Below are positions 32,593 to 43,676 of a stretch of 64,000 bases of DNA, one piece after another. Every line of letters begins with the position of its first letter. The stretch's first letter is position 1. The translations under genes and the position numbers were made by a program. Origin of the DNA: Phymatolithon calcareum (lineage: Eukaryota > Rhodophyta > Florideophyceae > Hapalidiales). Where the stretch lies: positions 2,046,001 through 2,110,000 of the forward strand of contig OZ345368.1 in assembly GCA_977006965.1 (NCBI GenBank), given 5' to 3'. A model generated the notes under the pieces. It ran no database searches. It was not told the DNA's origin and worked only from the letters and a program-made list of their open reading frames with translations.

Positions 32593-32700
32593 GGATAGAA
32601 TACAAGACAGAAGAGAAGGGTCGCCCTTTCACTTGAGGAAGCCGTGCGGGTATATTTTTATGACTGTGGGGCTTTTAAAAATAAACTTGTCAAAAAAATT
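32593..32700 (+). mobile_element. Older LINE-A 3' UTR fragment
   Basis: GAGGAAGCCGTGCGGGTATA and CTGTGGGGCTTTTAAAAATA match the 3' UTR of copies 1 and 2, with diverged stem sequence, followed by a short A-rich tail. It was the landing site of copy 2. Confidence 0.7.
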
Positions 32701-32819
32701 AATTTTTTTATTTCATGCGCTACTCTCCCTGCTTCAGGTTCTCTTCACAAGTAGAATCTTCGTCATCGTAGGCAGTGAGGTCGATTATCATGGACTGAGC
32801 AGCTTTGTCTCTGTGTATT

Positions 32820-35800
32820 CTTTCTTTCTTTATTGCAGATGACGTCAATTTTTAAGTTAACGCCTAAACTTGCTCTCGAGCAAGTTCTCTCCGTTCAAAT
32901 ATTGGATTATCGCTATGGGTTTCTCTCTGCACAGATCTTCTACCGTTTTGCTCCGAACTCTGCCGATGAATTTCCGTCGACTAACAGCCCGACTCGAACA
33001 ATGTAGGATCATATGTTCCACAGTTTCCTTCACAACGTACAGGCATTTCTTGCATATTGGGTCGTGAGGAAGTGGCTCATTCTCGCTGTGTCCATGGTGA
33101 AAGCTGGCGACGATTGGACAGCAATTAGTTATGAGCTGGTGGAGTACTTCCTCAGCCCGTCTAAGTGAGATGTGTAGGCTTCTACAAGGCTGTTTGAAAA
33201 TGGATCGTGCCGCTTCCATGGTGAGAGAAACCGCTTGATGTGATAGCAGGCTTGATTCCGCGATTCCCCGGCGCGCGAGCTCATCAGCAGCTTCATTTTT
33301 CGGGACTCCGCAGTGACTCGGTATCCAAATGCCTTCTATGTGAATCTCCTGTGCCATGATTTGTTCCATAAGATTCCATAGTTTCCGAACCATCTCTCCA
33401 AACATCGGCGGCTGGCCGTTGAGTGCGTCTATGCAGCTCTTGCTGTCGGTGAACCATCGGATAGTGCTGCCGCGCGATATCGGTAGACTGGATGCTGCCT
33501 GAAATGCGTGTACGGCCGCGAAAGCCTCGGCGTCGAATGAGGAGCCAATAGCCCCAGCGGACAGCCCTTCTTCCAGTGTCGTTTCTTCTCCGCGCAGCAC
33601 CAAAACGCCCGCACCACCGACCTGCGGTGGGATTGTACAGTACATATCGAGTGTGCCATCATGTTCATCGCATAGGATAACGCGCTGCTTCGAGGCCGTC
33701 GGGGTCGTTTCGCAGGCATGCTCGTCCCCGTCGTCGTAGACCAAGAGGACATCCGGCGGCTTAACGTGTCGAGCTTCAAACCGTTTCGCTGCGTCGTGGT
33801 TCTGATGTTCGGTAGAGTTGAATTTCTTCAAGGTCGCGGTGTACTAACCTTCGTCCTATTTTACGGAGACGCGTTCTCCGTGATTCAGATCCCAGACGTG
33901 AGCTTGCGGTATTTCTCCCACACTTCCATCTGTCCATGCTTCGATATCCGCTGTTCTCACTGCATTACGCTCCAAAATATTGGCTTCTGTGGCGGCGCGC
34001 TTCTCCTCCGGTTCATCCTTCTCGGAAATAGGGGTTATGAAGGTCATAAACCTGTTGCTTGAGCGATCCTTCCCGATTGGCGAGTGGAATCCCCTGCGTG
34101 GTAGATCGAGGATCCCTTTCCCGGCCAGATAATAGGCGTTTGATTCCCGCCATGACCCTACGTTGCGTCTTGGTTTGAGCTCGCGTGAATGGGTTGCACG
34201 AGCCACTGGAGCCCCCAGTTCGATTCGAAGTGCTTTCTCCATAACAAGAGTAGCATCCATCCCTCCGATGTCCCGCAGGCTACGCAGCCCTGTCAGTGCC
34301 CGAAGCTTGGCAACTGCTGTAGCTTTAAGACAGCTGCTGGCCGCTCGCGCTGCGTCGGTTCGTGCGATTTTGACTTGTTTGATGTGTGAGTCGAAGCCAT
34401 GTACTGCGTAGGATGATGAACTGTATAATACAACTGGCTAACAGTAGCTCCTTCGGAACGCCTCCATCGTCGGTGTCTCGGCGCCCCAAGATGTCCCTCC
34501 CAGCGCTCGGATGAATCGAGTCTTGGACCAGAGTTTCAGACTCACTTCCATGCAGCGCAATTTGAAGCTCAGTCGTTGGTCCACGCTAACTCCGAGGAAC
34601 TTATATGCCGGAACTGCTTTGATTCTCTCTCCGTCGATCTTGACGTTGCCGTCAATGATTCCGAGTGGTGACCTTCCACCTGCAGCAAATCCCAATAACT
34701 TGCATTTTTTAACCATTGATCTTGATCCACAAATAGCCGCATAGATGGGAGAGGATCTGGTCGGCCTCATTGAGCTTGGAGATAACATCTTCCCAGGTCT
34801 CGCCGATGGCATGGAAGCTGGTGTCGTCTGCGAAAATAAATTGAACCAGTTCGTCGAGGCGAACATCTAAATTTGAGATGTATAAGTTCCAGAGGTTTGG
34901 TTATAAAGAGCTCCCTTGCGGTAGCCCACATCCTAGCACCCGCGACCGACGGACAGTGTTGATGTGTCGTCCTCGAGCTCGGCGGTCCGTCAGGTAGGAA
35001 TGCATCCAGCAAATCATATTTGGGGGACAGTTTAAGTTCACCATTTTTGCAAGTAACGCCGGTATAACAACCCGATCGTATGCAGCGCTGAAGTCCACGA
35101 AGAGGGCAGCACATTTCCGCCGGCGGGAGAATGCGTCTCCCGTGCGCTGTGTCGTCGCAGTTATATCCTTGTGGGTATTGCGGTATAATCTGAATCCTGC
35201 TTGTGCGGAGGGAAGTTTCGACTCCATCCACGTCCTTAGGCGTAGTCCGATGAGTCGTTCAGCAATACGACTGATGATTGATGACAACGAGATTGGTTGG
35301 AGGGTTGTGGGGTCATTCGGTTTGTGTGTGCCGATGAGTAGCACTGTTCTCCATGCAGAGGGCACTGTTCCTTCGAGCTAAATTCTGTTAAGTAGATCCA
35401 GTAAACGGTTTGTGGCCGTCGGAGACAGATGACGGATGAATTCGACTTCTATCGTAACCGGACCAGTTGCAATGCGTGTTGGCATTGCGCTTATGACTGC
35501 TGTGAGTTCACGCATTGAAAATTCTGGAACCTCGCCAAGCTCACTGTGCGCCATCGCCACAGCCGTCATGTACTTCCGTTTCCATTTCAATTCTTGCGCC
35601 TTGACTTTGTTCCGGTTTCTGGCGACATATCCCTTGACAACGTCGTCCGCAATATCTTGGTTCGATTTCTGGCAGTCTCTCACAATGGCTGCCCTCGCGC
35701 GGCGTTTGCCCTCGATTGCGGCGAGAAGCTTCCATCCCTTGCGATCCGCCTGGATAGTTGATGCGAGGTCACGCCAGCACTTTCGCTTGGCTGCGCTGAT

Positions 35801-37205
35801 AACCACGTCCGTATTAGCTCGTATTTCGGCAAGTACAATGAGAGACTCTGGCGATGGGTCGCGCTCGTAAGATTCGAACGCCTGTCTTAGCTCCTCCACG
35901 GCTGTTGCGCACTCATCTGTCCACCAGATTTTTCCCTTAAGATTTCCCCGCGGTACAGCGTGCTTTGCTCCTGCCAGAACAGCCTTAACAAAACGTCTGT
36001 TGTCCTCGTCGATTGTGACCTGGTTATCAGGCCACTCTTGAAGCTCCTCCTCCACCTTGACGGAAAATGCGTCCCAGTCCGCTGTTTTCAAGGACCATCG
36101 GGCCCGACCGAACCGCTTCCGGTCTTGATGAAACGTGGAGAACGTGAGTAGGATTGGACTGTGGTCTTTAAAAGTGAGTGGCTGGACTTTACATTCACAC
36201 TCCATCACGTATGCTCCAGGACAGGCCGTGATGTCGACTGCTGACTTGCCGTTTGGGGTGAGGAGTGTAGGCGAGCTGTCCTTGAGGATTATCCGACCGG
36301 TGGATTCTAGGTACTCCTCCAGTACTTGCGATGTATTCGGATCGTAGTTTCCTGGGTCCCATGACCCGTGGATATTACAATCTCCAAATAGTATCGTATC
36401 CGATCGAACCACCTTTTGCCAGTGAAAGCGGGATGTTGAATCCGGAGAGATGAAGAACTGTGATATGAGAATAGACCTTCCAGATTTTCCGAGAAGTTCC
36501 GCCACTTCAGCTTTGTCGCCGTGTCTCGTACCTTGACAGGTTACGGGGAGACCGAGACGAGCATAGGTCATCACGCCGTCACCTAATCGCGTTCCGTCGT
36601 CCCTGTCAGCGTGGTGGACGACTCCGAACAATTCAATCCGCGGCTAGGGGTCCTTAGGTCGGAGCCATGTCTCAGATAGCAGCAGAATGTCCGCTTTGGT
36701 GTCATGACCGAGCTTGGCGAGCTGCGAAGCGCGCCCTGCCTTGCGCACAGACCGGCAGTTGAGTTGAAGCATACGTAACGGACCTGGGTTGGTCTCGACG
36801 TCACCTGCTCGGATGAGGATGAGCCTTGACCAGTGTCCTCTTTTCGCGCAAACGTCGAAGAAGGCGAGGGTGTGCCCGATTGGGCAGGTATGAGAGACCC
36901 GTTGGGTATCTAAATTTGAACAAAGTTCTCAGTTGAGATCCATTTTGTCTACGAGGTGTGTTGTGTCTCGCAGTCCAGTCGCACTACGTGGAAGCGGAAC
37001 TCGTGCGACCCTCTGTGTATTCGCTTCGCATCAACAATGTTGTGCATGTTCGGCCTACAGCACGTCTGTGAGAGCTCACCGGTGTTTCCGCACGAGACGC
37101 AGTTACGGGCCGTCATTTCGGACGGCAAGTAGGGCTTCTTGTACTTGCGGCCCGAATTAGCGACAAGGTCAAACGGTTCCAAATCATCCTGTGCTAGGCG
37201 ATATA
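32820..37205 (-). mobile_element. LINE-C, I-type element with RNase H, decayed
   Basis: Minus-strand element of 4.4 kb. Order from 37182 down: a gag knuckle piece (CVSCGNTGELSQTC, with Glu where His is expected), APE endonuclease from 36772, RT, RNase H, and a Cys/His motif near the end, then an A-rich tail containing AATAAAGAAAGAAAGAA (near 32825-32840). This matches non-LTR elements of the I group in domain content. It lies head to tail with LINE-B copy 4. Numerous stops and a frameshift show it is dead; the 5' part of ORF1 is missing. Confidence 0.8.
32857..36772 (-). pseudogene. LINE-C ORF2: endonuclease, reverse transcriptase, RNase H
   Basis: The endonuclease begins MLQLNCRSVRKAGR at 36772, with LLLSETWL, ILFGDCNIHG and FKDHSPILL. 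The RT has FVDFSAAYDRV, LPQGS and FIFADDTSFH. The RNase H has WTDGSV, EAFAAVHAF, WFTDSKSCIDAL and WIPSHCGVPKNEAADELARR, so all four acidic/His positions are present. A terminal CKKCLY ... VEHMILHC motif follows. In-frame stops occur near 36643, at 35378, after LPQGSSL near 34902, and within the RNase H start (33856). A frameshift near 34750 separates RT from the rest. About 70 aa lie between TDGSV and the next RNase H strand, longer than usual. Confidence 0.8.
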
Positions 37206-38183
37206 TGTTGATTTATTTTAAAAGCTCTCAAAGCCTCAAATTGAGTAACAGGGCAGCTTCTCGCTGTTTTCAATACTCATCTCTGTACTATCCTTCTAAT
37301 ATCTCCTTAATCCGATTTCTCTCGCTGTGAGGGCCCGAGTAAGTCTTTTGCGTTCATATTCCGTTTCTTGGTCTATCCTCATAGACCGTAATATACGTCG
37401 CAACACGATAAGATCCACCACAGCGCCAGTCCCAAAGTATTTCGGCAGAACGGATTTTCTCCACAAGGGAACTCTGTTGAAAATGACTCTCAGGCATCTC
37501 AACCTCGCAGTTCTGTCCCTTATATATAGCACTCCTGGTGGGTCGTTCGGTACGCCGATCGGTATTTTAACTGTCTGACCCTCTTCTTCCAACGACCAGA
37601 CTTTGACTGTTGCTTATACGATACCTTCTTGCGCTTGTTTCAGAGATTCTTTAAGATGTTCCTCTTCCCCGAGATAGCCAATGTCCTTTGATACGTCTTC
37701 CAGATCTTCTTCTTTTCCCTGGTATTCTTCTGAAAGCTCCAGGAACTTCCTTCGTCTTACCGAGCTTAAGGCGAACCTTTGAGCCTGGTACATTCTCCTC
37801 ATCCATGGGCTGGCGAGACTGCAGAGCACTCGCATCCTCTCCCTTCGATACTCGGCATATTTTCCGAAAACGTATCCGTAGAAAAGACCTTCTGCTGCTT
37901 CAATTGCCGATTGTAGTCGTTTCGTGATCGGTGTCAGGTGAATGGCATACTCCCATTTCGGGAGAATCAACGACTTGAAAATCGTGATGCACGTGGTTGG
38001 TTGGAGTCCTCTGACGTTCAAGCCAATTTGGCGGAGTTTGTGTATGCATCCCACCGCATTCCGAACTCTTGAGATTGCTGTATCGTCGGTGACTCCATTT
38101 TTGTTCAAACTGAGCCCCAGGTAGGACAGTCTCCAGGCCTGGTGCAGCTATTTTCCTGCAAGGAAGAATTTCTTCTTTGGGAG

Positions 38184-39058
38184 CAGGCCTTGGGAGTAAC
38201 ATGTTGCACTTTATTGGAGCGACAAGAAGAAGAACAATACATATAGCAATAGATTCTCTTTCGTCAATAGGTACTGCAATACCTATCAACAGGATCTGGT
38301 AAAAAGACGTCACATGTCCTGCAGAGCTTTTTGCTCGGCATCTTCACCGATTCGTTCAGCGATACGAGCGCTGCGTGCATTACTAATTGCGGTAACGACT
38401 GTCTGCAAGTTCCAATAGCGACGATTCACCTTCAGAAACAAAAGGGATTCGAACAGCAAAGGGGTAATGCTGTGCCTGCTATCAGCCAGAATACCTCCTG
38501 CCAGAGAAAATAGCCTCTCGATTTCAGCTGAGGATCCAAGAATAAATCGCAAGTTCATCTAAGACGGGACATGATCTTGACGGCGTCGCTTTCGTTTCAT
38601 GAAAATTTCAGACAACGATAATGCGCCACTTTCCTCTTCATCTCTGTCACTTACGGTAGTGTCAGACTCCAATAGCAGATGTTCGCATGCTACTTTTTCC
38701 CCATTTGACATCGTTTCAATCTCATTCCTCTGAATTTTGATAACTCCTGACTCGAAAACAGAGTCGGGAGAATGTGCAGAGTGAAGCTTAGTATGGTCAT
38801 CACCAAGTGTGCAACCATACAAACGGGAGTCTGGATTGTTCTTCTGAGCAGCTACCGTTTCGTTGAGAGTATCCAACAGAAAACAAGAATCATCCAACGT
38901 TATACCTCTCTCCTGTAAAAGATGCGGATCTTTGATCAGGGAGCTAGGTAGCTTGTCTCTGCAATACGTACTGCAATAGATACCTAGCTTCTCAATAGTA
39001 GTGCAATACCAGTACGTTGCAACTTGTTGCATTACCAACATATTACTCCCAAGGCCTG
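38184..39058 (-). mobile_element. hAT transposon, 875 bp, with 8-bp TSD
   Basis: Terminal inverted repeats CAGGCCTTGGGAGTAACATG and, at the other end reverse-complemented, CAGGCCTTGGGAGTAATATG. The 8-bp TSD TTTGGGAG lies at 38176-38183 and 39059-39066, the length typical of hAT. The intact target is present in LINE-B copy B2 (TACTTTGGGAGTCCTTTGTG near 24557). It codes only for the end of a transposase and so is a deletion derivative that would need help in trans. Confidence 0.92.
38310..39041 (-). pseudogene. hAT transposase C-terminal part (dimerisation region)
   Basis: The downstream half (38310-38558) reads SSAEIERLFSLAGGILADSR ... LLFESLLFLKVNRRYW, the hAT C-terminal dimerisation signature (sS-x2-ER-x-FS ... 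R-x3-p ... l-flk-N). The upstream half (38559-39041) is an acidic, charged segment in the same frame, separated by a TAG. The DDE catalytic core is absent, and the piece nearly fills the shortened transposon. Without the catalytic residues it cannot transpose; a residual role as a repressor or multimerising partner is speculation. Confidence 0.8.
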
Positions 39059-40700
39059 TTTGGGAGTCCTTTGTGCTTAAGGACCTCGCTCTTTCCTGGC
39101 TTCGTGTTCTATTTCATGGAGTTCTCGGCTCCCCACTTCGTAGCTATGTCCAATAGTTTTTGCATTCCTTTTGCATTCTTTGCCTGAAGAAGAACGTCGT
39201 CCGCAAATAGCTGCGCTGGATGGTCAGACACTATTCTTGTTACTTGGGCGGCGGCTTCGGCGAACGTATAGGCACGGACTCAGCAGGGAGCCCTGCGGAA
39301 CACCTCGGTCGATAATGAACCATGTTTTCCTTTCATCTCCTGCAGAGGTAATCCACGACGGTTTCATCAGGTAAGATTCCATCTTTGTTATGTGCACCGG
39401 CAACCTCTTCTTCAGTCGCTCGAGGAGGATATCCCTTGGGACGCTGTCATCCGCTGCTGACAAGTCAAGTACAGCAAACGAACGGGTGACCATTTTGCAT
39501 TGTATTCTTTGCTCGAAGTCTGGCCAAATATGTGCTCTTGTCTCTTTGAAAACCCAGTTGTGCTCTGCTAAACCGGTAGTGATCGCTTATGTATGAGTCT
39601 AGTGTCTATTTTACGGAAATTTTCCCTCAATTGAGGGGCACTTTTCCCTCAATTGAGGGAAGATATTCATTTAATTTTTTGCTCATGAAAGTTACTCGCT
39701 ATCAAGCGCATCAACAGCGCCAAGCTCATAGATTTCTTCAGCATGCTTAGTGAAGCAGTTCCTAACAGTAGAAATGTCGCAAATGTATATTGTGGCACTA
39801 TCAAGCGTATTACATAGTGAGAACACTATGGTCGAGGTCTTGCATTTTCAAACTCTGCAGTTGTTTTGCACAACAAAGCTTGTCATCATGACCTCTGAAA
39901 GTATCCTTTTACTTTTCTTAGGGGTAACGTGGCGTCCAACACTGCTCTCGAATGCAAATGTACGCTCTGGCGCAACTGAACGTCGACAAGTAATGCGCAT
40001 GTCAAATGCTGTCGATGAGTTGCTCTTCCGGCACTTCACAAAACCTTCACTGCGTCATGTGCTGCTGACACTCTGCATGGTCACCAGAGAATAACAACTA
40101 GCTAACAACTTAGAAAATCGCCAGAAGAGTTAGATGGCTTCTATGAACTATAGGCGCACTTGTTGAGTGTCTGCAGAGTCAGTACTCACTAAGTATGAAT
40201 CCACACATGCAATGCGCCTTGTACCGGCATACGCGGCCATAAGGCAGCACAAAACTACCATTCCGTAGGCCATCTCGCCTTCAAAATCACTTTGACACAG
40301 TGAGCTTTCTGTGGTCATTCGTGGGATCGACATAATCTTGACCGAGGTGACCAGCGGTACTGCGCAGCGTATGTGTCGCCTAATTCACTTGATTTCACTC
40401 TGCATGAAATCAATCGGAGGTATTCTCCCACCAGCATCACTGTTTCGGAAGAAGAAGGGCCGGGGAGATACTTCTTCGGCCTGGCAGATCTCCAGAAAGC
40501 GCTCTCAGCGCCGAACTCAACTCTTGCCATGAGGACGAGTCTCTGTCACTGCAGTCTCTTTTCGACCCTTCTTCTCAGCTTAGCGGGCGTCCAAGCTGCA
40601 AGTTTTCGAGGGTAAATTGGGGAAACATCGTCACCACGCAATCGCACTTCGAATGAAGTCCAATACCACAATTCTCGGATAAGAAGTCTCTGTTTAGAGT

Positions 40701-42281
40701 TTTTTTCCTTTCAAGTTTATTTAAAAGCCCCACAGACTTCCGAAGATATGGGCAAGGCTTGCTCTGGTGCTACCTACCTTTGTGTAGCTCACAAAACGTC
40801 CACTAGAATCGCAGACGGGAAAACTTAGGACTCAAAGTAGTCCTATCTCAGTCCTCTACGGGATTGTTGGTGCTTGGACTCGACCACTTTTTGCCTTGCA
40901 TTCTGCGGATTAATACAGGCCTTCTTCGTTCTCCATGCGTTCTATGAGTGTCTTGCTAAATAGTAAGAGCTCATCTAGCGCCTTTTCTGTTTCCAGTCGT
41001 TTTTCTCCTTCGAGTTCGTACCCTGCTAGCGTGCGTTCAAGGGTCTCCATATGCTCTCTGGCTCTGGTGCCGAATTCTTCAGTCATACTTGTTGTTGACA
41101 CCTGTGGGAATCTGCCACAGGCATACTGCAGTGCGAGTTGTCTGTGCTTCACCTTGGGGAACTTGAGGATTGCTGGCAATTCTCTTGTTTTGTCGTATGG
41201 TATCTTTCTTTTCCGCTTCGATTCTAGGCGGTCTCCTTACATTTCCAGAAATTTCGATCGAAGTGCTTGCGACGATTGGTTTGCTTGGATATGCTTTACC
41301 GCTTCACCGAACGGCTCTCTGGTCTCCATCGCGGCGATATCTTTCTTCGTGTACTGCCATTCATCGTTGTTTCTTCTTTCTGGCACTTCCTTTGAATACA
41401 TACGTTCTTTCGCCTTGTTCCTTCTCAGCATTTTGAAGGTCAACATTTCTCGTCGATGTGCGGCCGCCTGGATCTGGCGCAGGAGACGGAGCCTATCCGT
41501 CCTTCCTCGGGCCAGTGGCCCGAATACTTGATTGAAGAATGTTGCTTCTACTTCCTTGACGGCATTTTGTACGTCTTCTGTCCAGGGCGTTAAGTGCACT
41601 GCGTACTCCCAGCGTGGCTGTACTAGTGCTTTGTATATCTGAATACACTTCTGTATACTCAGCCCTTTCTTGAACACTCCCAGTGTACGCAACTCGTACA
41701 CGGCCATCCTTGATTTCTTTAGTCGTTGCATCATTAACGTATCTGTAACTCCTCCGGGGTCTAGGGATACTCCAAGGTACGTGACCTCCGGAACTTGTGC
41801 TAGCACCTTGTTCGCTAGCTTGAATGTCTTGCCCAATGTTTCTTCTGATTCGAGGACTTCGCTTTTCCCTTGTTTAGTGTTCCAAGTCATCTCTCGCTCT
41901 TGTGCCCATTGGGTAGCTATATCCAATAGTCCTTGCAGTGCCGCGGGTGATTTCCCAGAGAGAAGAACATCGTCTGCGAAGAGGATAGCCGGTACTTCAG
42001 CCCAGGTTTTTGATGCCCGGCTCATTCGTTCTGCGAATTCATCCATGAAGATGTTGTAGAGGCTTGGACTGAGAGGGGACCCTTGTGGGACTCCCCTGTC
42101 CACTAGAAACCAGTTCCTGTTCTCATCACCAATTGTTGCTACCCAGGATGGTGTCAAGAACGCCTCTGCCATTGCGCAGATCTCCTTGGGCAGTACTTGT
42201 CTCATTCTGTTCACCAGGTGTACTCTCGGTACTGTGTCGTAGGCAGCCTTAAGGTCCAATACTGCTACACATCTCTGATCC
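40701..42281 (-). mobile_element. LINE-A copy 3, nested in element T
   Basis: Minus-strand insertion of 1581 bp with a perfect 14-bp TSD, TCTCTGTTTAGAGT, at 40687-40700 and 42282-42295. The left end is the T-tract and 3' UTR; the right end is a 5' truncation in the middle of the RT. It must be younger than T, which is younger than LINE-B copy 4. Confidence 0.92.
40910..42281 (-). pseudogene. LINE-A ORF2, copy 3 (RT C-terminal half), one nonsense codon
   Basis: Frame from the truncation to 40910 with VAVLDLKAAYDTVPR, GVPQGSPLSPSLYN, ILFADDVLLS, VTYLGVSLDPGGV and the C-terminal domain ELPAILKFPKVKHRQLALQY ... ENEEGLY. The only lesion is TAA at 41237-41239, where copy 1 has GAA (LAMEGD). Catalytic FADD is intact. 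High similarity to copies 1, 2 and 4 throughout marks it as a late insertion. Confidence 0.85.
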
Positions 42282-43285
42282 TCTCTGTTTAGAGTGCGAA
42301 TTCTCCACAACTGAGAGTAAAATCGTCTCTAAAACGGACATAGAACTTCCGTTTGTACATTGGGACCCAATGAGCGCACGTATTCGGCTCGCGGTCGGGC
42401 GTGATGACATCAAGTTCCCGGTGCAATCTTTGGTCTCAAGGGCCCTGTAAGACTTAGGCGAGAGTGCTCGGAAGAGGGCGTTTAGAGCTTCTGTAGGTTT
42501 ATCGAAGCTTGTATGCCCTTCTGAGGAGCATGTGATGTCGACTATAGACGATAAACAGGCGTTTCGCGATGAAGATTGGCAAGGATGATCACTGTAAGCA
42601 GGCCTAGGCTATACCGCGCTTTTGCCGGTGTTGGCTCGGTTCAAGCTTTTCAGCGTCTGGAATGTCAACGACGGCGTTCTCTGCCTTGACGTTGACAATG
42701 TAGACTGTCTTAATCTTAGTCTTCTTCAATGGATGACGAATCAGAACCCATTTCATGCGATGTGACATGCTCGCGCGACCATTGATTTTTTCCCCGAGTA
42801 CATTCTGAACCATACTGCTCACCTTTTTTGACTTCGAAACGGCTCCGCATAGTCTGGAGTACTCTGATAGACCGCCTACAGATGCTGTCTTGGTGTGCAC
42901 TGATGTACCGACCGCGCGCGGCCGGTGTTTTTCTCCTGGAATGGCAAGTCTGGAACTTCTGAGTGACCAACATATTTTTGTTTCTAGCACCGAACGAAGC
43001 GAATTTAAGGTAGTAGTGTGGGTACTCCTCGGACAGAAGATGAGCCAGGCTTTACGAATATGGCATGGGCGATCTGTTTCGAATTTGCTTTATGGATTTT
43101 TTTGAGCTTTCAAGTCGCCCCTCAATTGAGGGGGTTCGTAAAATAGACACTAGGGCGGAATCGATTATTTTCCTGACCTGACTCAGTGGCGAGATAGGCC
43201 TGTAGTTTCCCGCAATGTGTGCTGGGGCTTTCTTGTAGAGGGGAATTCCCAAAGAGATGCACGGCAAGGACGACCCAGGATGTCG

Positions 43286-43676
43286 CTAAACTCGCCCAAG
43301 GCGCTCCGGCGCAGACAAGACTGGGGACGTCAGTAACCCCGTCGCGTGGATCGCCGCGCGGCACGACAGACCCGGGAAGTCGCTAATCTCGCCCATGGCG
43401 CCATCGGCGTAGAAACGACTCGGGACGTCGCAAACTCCCATGTGCGTACCGTCGCTCGTCAAGAGACGGTATACTCTGCGTGGCAATAGTAGCGATATGA
43501 TTTTCCCCCTCGAGATCTCTTCTGTGAGACCAGAGGTAGGTTTTGGAGTTTTGCTGACTATGTCACTTTTAGCGAAATGGAGCTTTTGGGTTCCGATTGA
43601 GTCCTAGTGTCTCGCCAGAAGTGTTGCCCCAAGCGTCAGCAGATGCGTTGGTAACACTATAATAAAAATTTCCTCT
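43286..43676 (+). mobile_element. Short retroelement D, copy 2
   Basis: 43366-43676 matches element D copy 1 (12196-12515) almost base for base, including CACTATAATAAAAATTTCC at the end. Upstream, 43275-43345 is a diverged tandem duplicate of the first ~65 bp (GTCGCTAAACTCGCCCA ... GGGGACGTC), so the full element is longer than copy 1. It sits at the 3' end of LINE-G copy 1, where it seems to have inserted; no clear TSD found. Confidence 0.65.

Larger units (their letters stand above)
39602..43150. mobile_element. TA-flanked TIR element T, 3.5 kb, unclassified
   Basis: The ends are inverted repeats starting GTGTCTATTTTACG, followed after 5-8 nt by the palindrome CCCTCAATTGAGGG (twice at the left end). 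Host LINE-B sequence (TATGAGTC ... GGGCGG) is duplicated only as TA (39600-39601 and 43151-43152). Without the nested LINE-A it was about 1.95 kb. Internal frames (39750-40094 +, 40315-40530 -, 42604-42990 -) show no transposase motif that I recognise. TA target use fits Tc1/mariner or a related superfamily, but the class is open. Confidence 0.75.
37207..43262 (-). mobile_element. LINE-B copy 4, split by hAT and by a TIR element
   Basis: LINE-B sequence occupies 37207-38183, 39059-39601 and 43151-43262. Read on the minus strand these run LYKKAPAHIAGNYRPISPL, FAVLDLSAADDSV (Tyr to Asp in the RT motif AYD), GVPQGSLLSPCLY, ISMNKNGVTDDTAISRVRN and the post-RT tail ending REIGLRRY. The left end is the family 3' end (AAATAAATCAACATAT on the minus strand). 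It is 5'-truncated inside the RT. No TSD was found. Two younger transposons interrupt it. Confidence 0.8.

Noticed and set aside
33718-34062. Plus-strand frames over LINE-C RNase H
   Set aside because: Antisense shadows; the minus strand has clear catalytic motifs.
42604-42990. 128-aa minus-strand frame in element T as its transposase
   Set aside because: Lys/Ser-rich with no DDE or HTH motif I can identify; starts with TTG; kept only as an unclassified frame.
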